In this document: positions 11,974 through 19,608 of the stretch, piece after piece
Layout of the letters: the number at the start of each line of letters is the position of its first letter
How positions within the stretch are numbered: position 1 is the first letter of the stretch
Source: RBG-16-42-24 sp964396785
GTDB lineage: Bacteria > Patescibacteriota > Microgenomatia > UBA8517
DNA length: 19,745 nt
NCBI GenBank assembly: GCA_964396785.1
Contig: CAYNFU010000011.1
Location: forward strand, 1-19,745
Direction of reading: 5' to 3'
The notes under the pieces: generated by a model
The model's database searches: none
The model's input: the letters and a program-made list of their open reading frames with translations, nothing else
What the model was told of the DNA's origin: nothing
Made by a program: the position numbers and the translations under genes

Positions 11974-12672
11974 ATGGATATTGACCTTGCCCAAATAGCT
12001 ATTTCTTCGGCACTCTCCGGCTCCTGGAAAGAAGCTTGCACAACAAATCAAAAAATACTGACCAAAGACCCAAAAGATATTGACGCCCTTAATCGATTGG
12101 CCCGCGCCTATGTTGAGTTGGGAGAGGTTACAAAAGCTAAAAAAACAGCCGAGAAAGTCTTAAAAATCGACCCCTTTAATACAATCGCCGCCAAGTCTTT
12201 GAGAAAATGGAAAGGGCTAAAGCGAGGCGAAACCCAGAAAACTTCTATTCTGCCGGCGCAGCTATTTCTGGAAGAGCCGGGTAGGACAAAAATTGTGTCG
12301 CTTCTTCATGTAGCTGATGGGAAAGTCCTGGCAAAGCTCGACGCGGGTGATGAGGTAAGCGTTAACCATAGGTCTCATAGGATCTCAGTTCTTACCCCGG
12401 AAGGCAAATACGTTGGTCGTCTCCCCGACGACCTCTCTGCGAGGCTTAGAAAACTTATTAACCATGGATATCAATATAAAATTGTCGTCAAATCAATTGA
12501 AGAAGGAGAAGCCAAAATATTTATTAGAGAGGTGGCTCGTCCTAAGGAGTTTGAGGATTTAAATTCGTTCCCGGCAGAAAAAATAGATTATGTTTCTTTT
12601 ACTCCTCCGGAGCTCGTTCATAAAAGGGAAGGGATATCTTCCCCGGTCGAAGAAGTCGAAGAATCTTTTTAG
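11974..12672 (+). CDS. TPR-repeat protein with C-terminal beta-domain
   Basis: 232 residues. Residues about 4-80 form at least two tetratricopeptide repeats: SALSGSWKEACTTNQKILTK and then DIDALNRLARAYVELGEVTK with the expected A/G/Y positions and DPFN. The second half (about 95-190) is strand-rich, including KYVGRLPDDLSARLRKLINH and IVVKSIEEGEAKIFIREVAR, which recalls HIRAN-like small beta-domains, but this is not certain. The tail is acidic (VEEVEESF). No signal peptide or membrane segment is present. TPR regions mediate protein binding; partner and role are unknown. The gene stands alone on the plus strand, with its own strong promoter, and its stop overlaps that of the LytR_C gene by 4 nt. 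Confidence 0.85.
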   Translation: MDIDLAQIAISSALSGSWKEACTTNQKILTKDPKDIDALNRLARAYVELGEVTKAKKTAEKVLKIDPFNTIAAKSLRKWKGLKRGETQKTSILPAQLFLEEPGRTKIVSLLHVADGKVLAKLDAGDEVSVNHRSHRISVLTPEGKYVGRLPDDLSARLRKLINHGYQYKIVVKSIEEGEAKIFIREVARPKEFEDLNSFPAEKIDYVSFTPPELVHKREGISSPVEEVEESF

Positions 12673-13595
12673 AATCTTCTGGCAAATTCTTTGCCGACTG
12701 TTACTTCTACGTCAAAATTCCCTTCGGGCTCTTGAATAACTACTTCGCATCCAAAGAGGTAAGATATATTTTGTGCAAAATCTCTTACTTTGGCCGTAAC
12801 CACACAATTTAAATCTTGTTCGGAAACGTCTATATTTGCCGCAACCTTGCCCCCCAGAGTCTCAAATACCTTAGCTGTCTCAAGAGCTACTTCCCCATCC
12901 CCACTGGCATTTTTTAGAATAATGCGTACCCCTTTTTCTGCAATCTTGTTGTCTGCAAAAACAACTATTAAACTTTGGGGCATCTGGCCAAATATAATGT
13001 AACCCTCATTTCCGTCTTTTAGCCTGGTATGTTTAAGATATGAGCTTTCGGCAAGGTCTACCTCTACCCTATCAAAGTTCCTTACCATAAGGGTTAAAAG
13101 TGCCATTGAAACTTTATCGCCGAAACCCAAATTAGAATCATATGGATAAAAAATGGCTTTGATAAAAGAACCCAAATTCTCCTCTGTTAATCCAAATCCT
13201 TGACTGTCTGTCCAGGCGATAACAGGAAACTTAAAGTTTTTGGTCACGGTTTCTGCCAGAAGTTTCCCACCCACCCCTTCATTCACCCCAAGCTGCCAAA
13301 CGCTTTTTATCCTCCAGACCCCAAGTTGTCTTGCGACAGAAACTTCGGTATCTCCAGGAATTTTTACGGAAGTTAGTTCACGAGAACCCCTGTCAAAGGT
13401 TGTTACGATAACTTCATCGGCGCTGGGTGAAACAACGACTATTTTATCCTGACCATAAAAATGATAAGACCTAATAAATAGATAAGTTATGAAAGCTAAA
13501 ATTACCCCTAAAAAAAGAAGTTTTTTTAATAGGCTTCCCTTTTTTGACTTAGCTTTTTTAAATTTCTTTAGTCGGCTCCTTCTGGCAGAGAGCAT
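12669..13595 (-). CDS. Membrane-anchored LytR_C-domain, LCP-like protein
   Basis: 308 residues. A very basic N-terminus (RRSRLKKFKKAKSKKG) is followed by one membrane segment (LLFLGVILAFITYLFI, about 26-41), so the rest is outside. Residues about 58-190 resemble a divergent LCP domain: DEVIVTTFDRGSRELTSVKI then PGDTEV stands where LCP proteins have the .SIPRDT. segment, but the conserved Arg of RDT is not kept. Residues about 221-300 (KGVRIILKNASGDGEVALET) fit the LytR_C domain. LCP enzymes attach glycopolymers to the cell wall; loss of key residues makes catalysis doubtful, so an envelope-binding role is as likely. It is the last gene of the five-gene operon, 2 nt after the antiporter stop. 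Confidence 0.75.
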   Translation of the reverse strand: MLSARRSRLKKFKKAKSKKGSLLKKLLFLGVILAFITYLFIRSYHFYGQDKIVVVSPSADEVIVTTFDRGSRELTSVKIPGDTEVSVARQLGVWRIKSVWQLGVNEGVGGKLLAETVTKNFKFPVIAWTDSQGFGLTEENLGSFIKAIFYPYDSNLGFGDKVSMALLTLMVRNFDRVEVDLAESSYLKHTRLKDGNEGYIIFGQMPQSLIVVFADNKIAEKGVRIILKNASGDGEVALETAKVFETLGGKVAANIDVSEQDLNCVVTAKVRDFAQNISYLFGCEVVIQEPEGNFDVEVTVGKEFARRF

Positions 13596-13597
13596 AT

Positions 13598-15271
13598 TTA
13601 ATTTCTTGAAAGCAAACGCTTAAAGTGACTTTTTCCCATCTTTTTTATTCTCTCTTCCGAGACTCCGTGTGAGACGAAAATGTGTCGCAAAAACTCACCC
13701 GTTATGACCTCGGGAATGAGAACGAGGTTTGCCCCCTTCTCATAGAGTTTTATCGCGTCAGACTTACTTTGAGCTTTAATTATTAAAGTCGGTTTTCTCG
13801 GAAGAGACATTACATATTCTATTAAGATAAGGTTATCGTTTACGTAAGGAATTGAAGAAATAACCATGTGGGCTTTTTCAAGATTGGCGTGATCTAATAT
13901 GTCAGGATCTTCAATATCTCCAAGAAGGGCGGGAATATTCTCGGCGGTAAGGTTATTAAAAATTTTTGGATTATGATCGATAACTAGAGTCGAATATTTT
14001 TGTTTTTTAAATAATGGGAGTAGAGTCATACCTACTCGGTTACAACCAACTAAAACTATATGATCGCTAAAGACAGCTTCGTTCTCGAGTCCCCCTTCTT
14101 GAGTTTTTTTCCTCTCAAAAATAGTAAGAGAATTCTTTAGTTTCAAGTAAATTTTATCGGAATATAGAATCAAATATGTCGAGATGGTCATGGTTATTAC
14201 TCCAACTACTATTACCAATGCTACCTGGGGTTGAGAAACGTGACCCATAGAAGCCCCCACAGCCATTAGAATAAATGAAAATTCCGATATTTGGGCGACC
14301 GTTACCGAGGCTAGGAAAGAACTGCGTTTCTTGTAGCGCATGATGCCCATAATGATAAGAACAATTAATGGATTACCTATGAGAACAAAAAGAGAAAAAA
14401 TTATTGCAGGGGTTAGGATTGATCCAAAGTCGGAAATCAAAAGTTGAGTGCCCAAATAAAGAAAGAAAATTGTCAGAAAAAAATCCCTCAGGGGCCGGGT
14501 TTTTGCGGCAACCCCCATATGCTCGGGAAGGTTTGAAAGTGCAAGACCGGCCAAAAATCCTCCTATTTCAAAACTAAATTCCAAAGGACCGCCGACAATT
14601 GCGGAAACTCCTAAAGCCCAGGCAACCGCCGCAATGAAAAGAAGTTCGCTCGAGGACCCGACTACTTTTTCAAATATACTCGGGAGTACTTTTTTAGATA
14701 GAAGCCACACCCCCATAAATAGAATAAGGGCCTTGACCCCTATAATTAAAACGTTTCCAAATCCAAATCCCCCGCGCCCGAAACCTGAAAGAAACATGAG
14801 GATAAGAACCGCTACGAAGTCTTGAACCAGAAGGAATCCGACTGCTATTTTTCCGTAAAGACTACCCAAATCGCCTTTTTCGGAAAGAAGCTTGACTATA
14901 ATAATTGTCGATGAAAATGTAAGAGCTACCGCAATGTAGAGAGATGGAATGGGAGCAAATCCCAGGGCGAGCGCAATTAAAAATCCAAGTGTCGACGTAA
15001 AAGCAATTTGCCCCAAACCGGTAAGTAGCGCCACCTTCCCCAAAGAAGGAAGCTCCCTTAAATTCATCTCGATGCCTACAAGAAATAGAAGGAGAGCAAT
15101 TCCAATTCTACCCATTGCGCCGAGAGCCTCTTGATCCTTAACCACCCCAAAAAATGCCAAGAATACACCTGCGAAAAGATATCCTATTAAAAGGGGTTGT
15201 TTAAGCAGTCTGGCTAAAATTCCTATACCAGCGGCTGAAGCCAGAAGAACAGAAATTTCGGTAAGTCCCAC
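13598..15271 (-). CDS. Kef/CPA2-type cation:proton antiporter with TrkA-N (RCK) domain
   Basis: 557 residues from GTG 15271. The first ~375 residues hold about 12 membrane segments of a Na+/H+ exchanger fold, with family features such as ARLLKQPLLIGYLFAGVFLA, IGIALLLFLVGIEMNL and FSSTIIIVKLLSEKGD. From about 404 a Rossmann-type RCK_N domain begins: HIVLVGCNRVGMTLLPLF, with Asn in place of the middle glycine of GxGxxG, then STLVIDHN and the typical GDIEDPDILDHANLEKAHMV. These proteins exchange K+ or Na+ for H+ and are gated by nucleotide binding. The ion is not readable from sequence. It is 10 nt after the pseudouridine synthase gene and 2 nt before the LytR_C gene. No SD is visible. Confidence 0.92.
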   Translation of the reverse strand: MGLTEISVLLASAAGIGILARLLKQPLLIGYLFAGVFLAFFGVVKDQEALGAMGRIGIALLLFLVGIEMNLRELPSLGKVALLTGLGQIAFTSTLGFLIALALGFAPIPSLYIAVALTFSSTIIIVKLLSEKGDLGSLYGKIAVGFLLVQDFVAVLILMFLSGFGRGGFGFGNVLIIGVKALILFMGVWLLSKKVLPSIFEKVVGSSSELLFIAAVAWALGVSAIVGGPLEFSFEIGGFLAGLALSNLPEHMGVAAKTRPLRDFFLTIFFLYLGTQLLISDFGSILTPAIIFSLFVLIGNPLIVLIIMGIMRYKKRSSFLASVTVAQISEFSFILMAVGASMGHVSQPQVALVIVVGVITMTISTYLILYSDKIYLKLKNSLTIFERKKTQEGGLENEAVFSDHIVLVGCNRVGMTLLPLFKKQKYSTLVIDHNPKIFNNLTAENIPALLGDIEDPDILDHANLEKAHMVISSIPYVNDNLILIEYVMSLPRKPTLIIKAQSKSDAIKLYEKGANLVLIPEVITGEFLRHIFVSHGVSEERIKKMGKSHFKRLLSRN

Positions 15272-15281
15272 TCATATAAGC

Positions 15282-16001
15282 TTAGGAACTTTCACGCACC
15301 TTTTCAAGGGTGGCAATTACTCCTCTTAGCTCCTCAGGAAGTTCAGAGTGAAACCTAAGTCTTTTTTTCACTTTGGTGTCGAAAAAGGAAACCGATGCGG
15401 CGTGAAGAAATAGCCGGGGGCACCATTTTCTGTCTCCCCTAGCGGTTTTGCGTCCTGCATAGAACTCGTCCGCGACAATCGGGTGTCCAATATATTTCAG
15501 GTGAATTCGAATCTGGTGGGTCCTTCCCGTTTTTGGATAAAGCTCAAGAAGCGAATAATCTCCCTCACCCGCTTTGTAATATCTAATTACTTTATATCCG
15601 GTCTTTGCCTCCCTGCCCCCGGGCAACACCCCGAATCTATCCCTCCTCCAAGGCAATCTCCCTACCGGTACTTCTATGACTCCCTCCTTAGGCTCAACCT
15701 TCCCGTGGACTAGGGCGGTATAGCTTTTTTCTACTTCCCTATTTTTGAATTGTCTTTGCATCTCGATAAAGACGTTTTTGGTTTTGGCTACAATTAATAT
15801 TCCGCTCGTCTCTTTATCCAACCTATGAACTATTCCACACCTTACTCCCCTATCCTTTGCAACAGGGTAGTCGAATTTTTGGGAAAGCCAGGTTTGAAGT
15901 ACTTTCTGGCCTTTAGTAGTCTCGGCTTCATTCACAATCCAACCGGCTGGTTTATCGATGACCAAGATATTCTCGTCTTGGTAAATTACCTTGGGTTCCA
16001 C
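15282..16001 (-). CDS. RluA-family pseudouridine synthase
   Basis: 239 residues from GTG 16001. VIYQDENILVIDKPAGWIVN is the family N-terminal motif; GIVHRLDKETSGILIVAKT holds the catalytic Asp62; EKSYTALVHGKV and the C-terminal LLELYPKTGRTHQIRIHL motif follow. The enzyme converts uridine to pseudouridine in rRNA or tRNA in the cytosol. It lacks an N-terminal S4 RNA-binding domain, so it is shorter than RluC/RluD and nearer RluA in layout; the exact target base cannot be assigned. It starts 9 nt after the DksA-like gene and is third in the operon. Confidence 0.93.
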   Translation of the reverse strand: MEPKVIYQDENILVIDKPAGWIVNEAETTKGQKVLQTWLSQKFDYPVAKDRGVRCGIVHRLDKETSGILIVAKTKNVFIEMQRQFKNREVEKSYTALVHGKVEPKEGVIEVPVGRLPWRRDRFGVLPGGREAKTGYKVIRYYKAGEGDYSLLELYPKTGRTHQIRIHLKYIGHPIVADEFYAGRKTARGDRKWCPRLFLHAASVSFFDTKVKKRLRFHSELPEELRGVIATLEKVRESS

Positions 16002-16010
16002 AAGAGGCTA

Positions 16011-16415
16011 TTACTTCCCTTCTCTTTTGGCCGCATCCTCCGCGCAAAGAGTAGCTTCGGGGTAAATCAGCAGTCGGTCTGTATCGATCATTCGCCCGCA
16101 ATCCTCACAGATTCCGTACTTTCCAATTTTAATTCGGGAAAGAGCTTTTCTGGTTTGAATAATACTTCGGGTAATTTGTGACCTTACCGCAGAGACTCTC
16201 GCGTGTCCGAATTGCTCCGCAGCATCCGCATCGGGCGAGGCGTTATCGGTTAGCCTTGCGGTATCTTTAAACGGGTCTTCTTTCTCTATCACCCTTTTTC
16301 TCGCCTGCAAAAGCCTTAGTCTATCCCTGAGGAAACCCGCAACTGGCGAAACCAGATTTGCTGGAAATTTTAATACCCCGTCTTTCCCTATTTCTTTAGC
16401 TTTCTTCTTTTTCAT
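16011..16415 (-). CDS. DksA/TraR-type zinc-finger protein with variant fourth ligand
   Basis: 134 residues. A Lys-rich start and a helical region (about 25-98, SPVAGFLRDRLRLLQARKRV and AVRSQITRSIIQTRKAL) form the coiled-coil-like part. The finger is IGKYGICEDCGRMIDTDRLL to ATLCAEDA: Cys103, Cys106, Cys124 and Asp127, so the fourth zinc ligand is Asp instead of Cys. DksA/TraR proteins insert into the RNA polymerase secondary channel and change promoter choice. The Asp-Pro-rich middle segment (ASPDADAAEQFGHAR) is family-like and keeps acidic residues needed at the coiled-coil tip. Its ATG overlaps the upstream stop (ATGA), so it is translationally coupled to the membrane protein gene. Confidence 0.88.
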   Translation of the reverse strand: MKKKKAKEIGKDGVLKFPANLVSPVAGFLRDRLRLLQARKRVIEKEDPFKDTARLTDNASPDADAAEQFGHARVSAVRSQITRSIIQTRKALSRIKIGKYGICEDCGRMIDTDRLLIYPEATLCAEDAAKREGK

Positions 16416-17011
16416 AACTTCTCTCTTGATAATTTAAAAACCGAAAGTGTCAAGACAAATGCCAAAAATCCAGATATCAGTGTCTCAACCTTTACGAAGG
16501 ATAACACGGATGGAGCAAAGATGGCAAGACAAGCCCTAAGAAGGAAAAATACGGCCAAAGTAGTAAGTCCCGAGAAGCCAATCCTGCCTGAGGAGTACCA
16601 GGTAAAGTTTTTATAATGTCTATCCAAAAAAACATAAAGGGCAATGAGGCAAAAGACTACAAGGCCCGCTACAAAAGACGTAGGGGCCGAGGTCTTAGCG
16701 GCATCTGCGAAAAATATTAACCCAAACCAAGGAAGAAGCGAGGCAACTCCGGCCTCAATTGTCTCGTAAGGCTTGAGGTGAAGTCGCAATATTCCAAGTA
16801 AAGCTCCAAGACATGCCCCTCCAAATGCTAACCAGAACCAATAGGACTTGAATAGAAAATATGAGACGGCAAACCCCAAGAGAGCGCCCGCCAACATATA
16901 AAAGGCTGTGCTAAAGATAAGTGCTGGAAAGTAATCTTCTTTGAGCTTTTTCCAAAAAATAAAAAGAAAGATTAAAACTCCTAGTAAATTGAAAGTAATA
17001 TTAGTTAACAT
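16412..17011 (-). CDS. Polytopic membrane protein, first gene of the five-gene operon
   Basis: 199 residues with about six or seven hydrophobic segments: NLLGVLIFLFIFW, YFPALIFSTAFYMLAGALLG, FWLAFGGACLGALLGIL, VASLLPWFGLIFFADA, FVAGLVVFCLIALYVFL, GLTTLAVFFLLRACLAIF and LISGFLAFVLTLSVF. A short basic tail (KLSREKL) ends in the cytosol. The second and third segments are glycine-rich and resemble a helix-packing unit, and the segment order looks like prolipoprotein diacylglyceryl transferase in general layout, but the Lgt signature is not present. I do not assign a function. It is preceded by a leaderless-type promoter and overlaps the DksA-like gene by 4 nt (ATGA). It uses a TGA stop. Confidence 0.75.
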   Translation of the reverse strand: MLTNITFNLLGVLIFLFIFWKKLKEDYFPALIFSTAFYMLAGALLGFAVSYFLFKSYWFWLAFGGACLGALLGILRLHLKPYETIEAGVASLLPWFGLIFFADAAKTSAPTSFVAGLVVFCLIALYVFLDRHYKNFTWYSSGRIGFSGLTTLAVFFLLRACLAIFAPSVLSFVKVETLISGFLAFVLTLSVFKLSREKL

Positions 17012-17019
17012 ACATCCCG

Positions 17020-17025
17020 ATTATA
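17020..17025 (-). promoter_or_regulatory. -10 box of the five-gene operon
   Basis: The minus strand reads TGA-TATAAT (17025-17020), an extended consensus -10, 8 nt before ATG 17011. Transcription should begin 0-2 nt before the start codon. The -35 is poor. No SD is present. Confidence 0.6.
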
Positions 17026-17039
17026 TCAATTTCTATAAT

Positions 17040-17076
17040 TTGACATAGTTTGTTCTAAAAGTTAAGATTAATCTTA
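17040..17076 (+). promoter_or_regulatory. Promoter with a 14-bp palindrome over the -10 box
   Basis: TTGACA (17040-17045), 17-nt spacer, TAAGAT (17063-17068), 10 nt before GTG 17079. The perfect palindrome TAAGATTAATCTTA (17063-17076) covers the -10 and the predicted start of transcription, the position of a repressor operator. It is divergent from the operon promoter at 17020-17025. Confidence 0.6.
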
Positions 17077-17078
17077 CT

Positions 17079-17540
17079 GTGTTAGAAACCCCACATGTAG
17101 TAGTGGGGGCAGCGATTGCGGTAAAAGTAGGTAATCCTGCCTTAGCAATACCTCTCGCTTTTGCGAGTCACTTCGTCTTAGATAAAATCCCCCACTGGAA
17201 TCCCCACCTGTTTACAGAAACCCAAAAATTAGGGCACCCGGCCAAAAAAAGTACCCTTGTTGCCTTTGCCGACGTAGGACTGGCCCTTATTATCGGCCTT
17301 TGGGTCACAGCAAAATTCTCGGGCGACCCCTTAAGAATGCTTACGGTTCTTGCCTGTTGCCTGGCTTCGGTCTTGCCCGACCTCGTCAAGTGGCCTTACT
17401 ACTACCTAAAAAACCGCTGGAAGCCACTAACTAAGTGGGTGCTATTTGAAAGAAATATGCAAGTTAATGCAAATTTCGTACCCGGCGTTCTTACTCAATT
17501 TTTGACCATTGCAACGGGTCTCTGGTGGATTTTAAGCTAA
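17079..17540 (+). CDS. Membrane protein resembling YdjM/DUF457 metal-dependent hydrolases
   Basis: 153 residues from GTG 17079. TPHVVVGAAIAVK at the N-terminus (His6), SHFVLDKIPHWNPH (His31, Asp35, His39, His43) and SVLPDLVKW (Asp101) match the spaced His/Asp pattern of YdjM/DUF457-type membrane proteins annotated as metal-dependent hydrolases. Hydrophobic segments lie at about 7-34, 61-78, 87-103 and 132-152. Enzyme activity and substrate are not known for close relatives. No SD; the promoter indicates a leader of about 4 nt. It stands alone on the plus strand and its stop is directly joined to the stop of the convergent efp gene. Confidence 0.7.
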   Translation: MLETPHVVVGAAIAVKVGNPALAIPLAFASHFVLDKIPHWNPHLFTETQKLGHPAKKSTLVAFADVGLALIIGLWVTAKFSGDPLRMLTVLACCLASVLPDLVKWPYYYLKNRWKPLTKWVLFERNMQVNANFVPGVLTQFLTIATGLWWILS

Positions 17541-18101
17541 CTACTTCGCCCGCTCAACGTATTCGCCCGACCTTGTATCTATCGTAATTTTGTCTCCTAT
17601 ATTAATAAAAAGCGGAACCTTAAGTTTAAGTCCATTCTCTAGAACCGCTGGTTTATAGATATTAGTTGCCGAATTTCCTTTTACTCCAGGGTCTGTTTCT
17701 TTTACCAAAAACGTATTCTTTGGGGGAAGGTCTACCGAAAGGGGCTTATCATCCCAAAAAAGAACTGATACATTTCCCCCCTCTTTGACAAATAATATTT
17801 GGTCTCCCAAAACCGAAAGTGGAATTTCCACCTGTTCAAATGATTTCGGGTCCATGAATACCGCGTTTAGCGTATCTTTATATAAATATTGAAGTTGTCT
17901 TTTTGTGGTGTTGACTTCATCGACAGTAACATTTGAGCTAAAGGATTTCTCCTCAATAGACCCACTACTTAGGTTTTTGGCTGTGACTTTGACTACGGCT
18001 CCTCCCCTACCCATCTTTATAAGGGAATACTTAATAACCTGATAAGGTTTGGCATTTGAGAGAAAAGTGGTACCGTCTTTTAAGTCTGTTGCTGAAATCA
18101 T
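17541..18101 (-). CDS. efp: Elongation factor P
   Basis: 186 residues, normal length. The N-terminal KOW-like domain begins MISATDLKDGTTFL and carries the loop IKMGRGGAVVKV; the OB domain II and C-terminal OB domain III follow, ending VPLFINIGDKITIDTRSGEY. EF-P binds between the P and E sites of the ribosome and helps peptide bonds at proline runs. The loop-tip residue that is Lys34 in E. coli is Arg32 here. Arg at this place is the type rhamnosylated by EarP in some Proteobacteria, but no EarP gene is in view and this loop may be unmodified. The ATG is one base after the preceding stop, without SD, so coupling is likely. Confidence 0.95.
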   Translation of the reverse strand: MISATDLKDGTTFLSNAKPYQVIKYSLIKMGRGGAVVKVTAKNLSSGSIEEKSFSSNVTVDEVNTTKRQLQYLYKDTLNAVFMDPKSFEQVEIPLSVLGDQILFVKEGGNVSVLFWDDKPLSVDLPPKNTFLVKETDPGVKGNSATNIYKPAVLENGLKLKVPLFINIGDKITIDTRSGEYVERAK

Positions 18102-18102
18102 T

Positions 18103-18483
18103 TTAATTTCTTGATTCCTCGAATTCTCTAATAGCAGCCCGTAATTTTCCTAGCACATCTGGCCTCATAGAGGCAATTTCAAATAAATTCTGGAATCGTT
18201 TTATATAAGATTCTCGATTTATACCCATCTCTTCTAATTCACTTTCGTCAGGAATCGTCATCTCAGATAGAGTTTTTAACATACCAGCACTTCTATCCCC
18301 TGATGGATGGTGGGCAGATAACCAAACCATCGCAGATATACGCTTTAAATATTTTCTCTGTTCTTCATCAAATCTTCCAACAAACCCTAAAAGTTCCTCT
18401 TCTTTCATATTATCAATTGCCTGCTCTAAACTTAAGCTGCGCAGACTCAGTCCCCATTTTGATTCTGTTCCTTTATCAGTCAT
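18103..18483 (-). CDS. Hypothetical protein between pepM29 and efp
   Basis: 126 residues from ATG 18483 (MTDKGTESKWG). A longer frame starting at 18504 would overlap the aminopeptidase gene; ATG 18483 is preferred because TATAAT ends 7 nt upstream. The protein is soluble and mostly helical with many charged residues: LEQAIDNMKEEELLGFVGRF, RKYLKRISAMVWLSAHH and ELEEMGINRESYIKRFQNLF. No motif is recognised. It may be a small regulatory or adaptor protein, but nothing shows that. It is in the middle of the three-gene minus unit, 8 nt after the aminopeptidase stop and one base before efp. Confidence 0.65.
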   Translation of the reverse strand: MTDKGTESKWGLSLRSLSLEQAIDNMKEEELLGFVGRFDEEQRKYLKRISAMVWLSAHHPSGDRSAGMLKTLSEMTIPDESELEEMGINRESYIKRFQNLFEIASMRPDVLGKLRAAIREFEESRN

Positions 18484-18490
18484 AAAGTAA

Positions 18491-18496
18491 ATTATA
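18491..18496 (-). promoter_or_regulatory. Internal -10 box before the hypothetical gene and efp
   Basis: TATAAT on the minus strand (18496-18491) overlaps the end of the aminopeptidase gene and stands 7 nt before ATG 18483. It would give a leaderless mRNA for the hypothetical protein and EF-P. No clear -35 is seen. Confidence 0.4.
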
Positions 18497-19565
18497 TTAA
18501 CCATTTGCCGTTTTTCTGAACCAATTTTTTATCAAACCAAAGCGCTCCACCATCTCTTAGGTCGCAAATCATATCCCAGTGCAACACTGACACGTTTTTG
18601 CTTAATGTTTCGGTGTAGCCCTTTCCCAAAGCAATATGGATTGTTCCCCCTATTTTTTCATCAAACAGCCCGTCTTTGGTAAAGCGATTAATTTTAAAGT
18701 TATTTCCAATACCGAGTTCCCCAATTATCCTTGCACCTTTATCCATATCCAAAATCTTATTTAAGTCTTTCTCTCCCTTTGAGGCAGTCGCCCTTTCTAC
18801 CTTACCTTTCTTAAATTCGAGGCGGACGTCATGAAATTCCCTTCCCATATGGATTGCGGGATAGGTAAAAGTAATAAATCCTTCGCTTGAATTCTCAACT
18901 ACCGAAGTAAAAACCTCTCCATCGGGCATATTGTTTTCCCCATAAGCGTTAACCGCCTTTCTGCCTTTAATACTTAGGGTAAGATCTGTACCCTTCCCTA
19001 TTATTCTAACTTTATTAGTTTTATCCATAATTTTTCTTAATTTCTCCTGGCTTTTCTTTAGGCTTTTCCAGTTGACCTCATTTATAGCCGAAAAGACAAA
19101 ATCCTCATAGGCAGTAAGAGGCATGTCAGCCTCCTGGGCTTGCGAATCGACGGGAAAGTTCGTTATCACCCAGCGGGTTTTATCAACTCTCCAGTCGATA
19201 ATCGGCCTTACTACCTTAGACCTTTGCGATATTTTATATGGGTCAACCGCCGATAAGCCTCGGGTGTTTGCTTCACAACGAATTCCTATCCAGCAATCAA
19301 TTTGTCTTATCTCGTCCATCGCAATTTTGGGGAAAGCTAGAAGCGTTTTTTTGTCTACCTCTTTGAAGAAAATCTCATCGAGCTCGTAGGAATCGAAGTG
19401 CAATCTAACCTGAGAAGCTCCACGTCGGACTAAAAGTCTATAGATTTCCTTAACCAAAGGATACCCCAAAATATCCGATAGAATTAGCACCCTCTCCCCC
19501 TTTTTTACCTTAAGCGAGTAATCGACCAAAACTTCGGCCTGTTTTACTATTCTTGGATCAGTCAT
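18492..19565 (-). CDS. M29-family metalloaminopeptidase
   Basis: 357 residues. The metal and catalytic residues of M29 aminopeptidases (AmpS/AmpT/PepS type) are visible in order: Glu217 (MPDGEVFT), Glu283 (IGELGIGNN), His310 (GGTIHIALG), Tyr317 (GKGYTET), His329 and Asp331 (SVLHWDMICD). The spacing fits the known family. The N-terminal domain begins PRIVKQAEVLVDYSLKVKKG, also typical. The enzyme removes N-terminal residues from peptides in the cytosol, using two metal ions. The family is usually about 370-410 residues, so this is slightly short. It is the first gene of the unit with the hypothetical protein and EF-P. TAGAAT lies 9 nt before its ATG and no SD is present. Confidence 0.93.
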   Translation of the reverse strand: MTDPRIVKQAEVLVDYSLKVKKGERVLILSDILGYPLVKEIYRLLVRRGASQVRLHFDSYELDEIFFKEVDKKTLLAFPKIAMDEIRQIDCWIGIRCEANTRGLSAVDPYKISQRSKVVRPIIDWRVDKTRWVITNFPVDSQAQEADMPLTAYEDFVFSAINEVNWKSLKKSQEKLRKIMDKTNKVRIIGKGTDLTLSIKGRKAVNAYGENNMPDGEVFTSVVENSSEGFITFTYPAIHMGREFHDVRLEFKKGKVERATASKGEKDLNKILDMDKGARIIGELGIGNNFKINRFTKDGLFDEKIGGTIHIALGKGYTETLSKNVSVLHWDMICDLRDGGALWFDKKLVQKNGKWLI

Positions 19566-19574
19566 TACGTGCGT

Positions 19575-19580
19575 ATTCTA
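19575..19580 (-). promoter_or_regulatory. -10 box of the M29 aminopeptidase gene
   Basis: TAGAAT on the minus strand (19580-19575), 9 nt before ATG 19565. Predicted leader is 2-3 nt. The promoter overlaps the divergent tRNA promoter. Confidence 0.45.
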
Positions 19581-19590
19581 CTCTATTTTT

Positions 19591-19599
19591 TGATATAAT
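19591..19599 (+). promoter_or_regulatory. Extended -10 box of the tRNA-Leu gene
   Basis: TGA-TATAAT (TG at 19591-19592, hexamer 19594-19599). Start of transcription would be near 19606, about 3 nt before the mature tRNA. The -35 is weak. Confidence 0.55.
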
Positions 19600-19608
19600 T
19601 GAAGCCTA

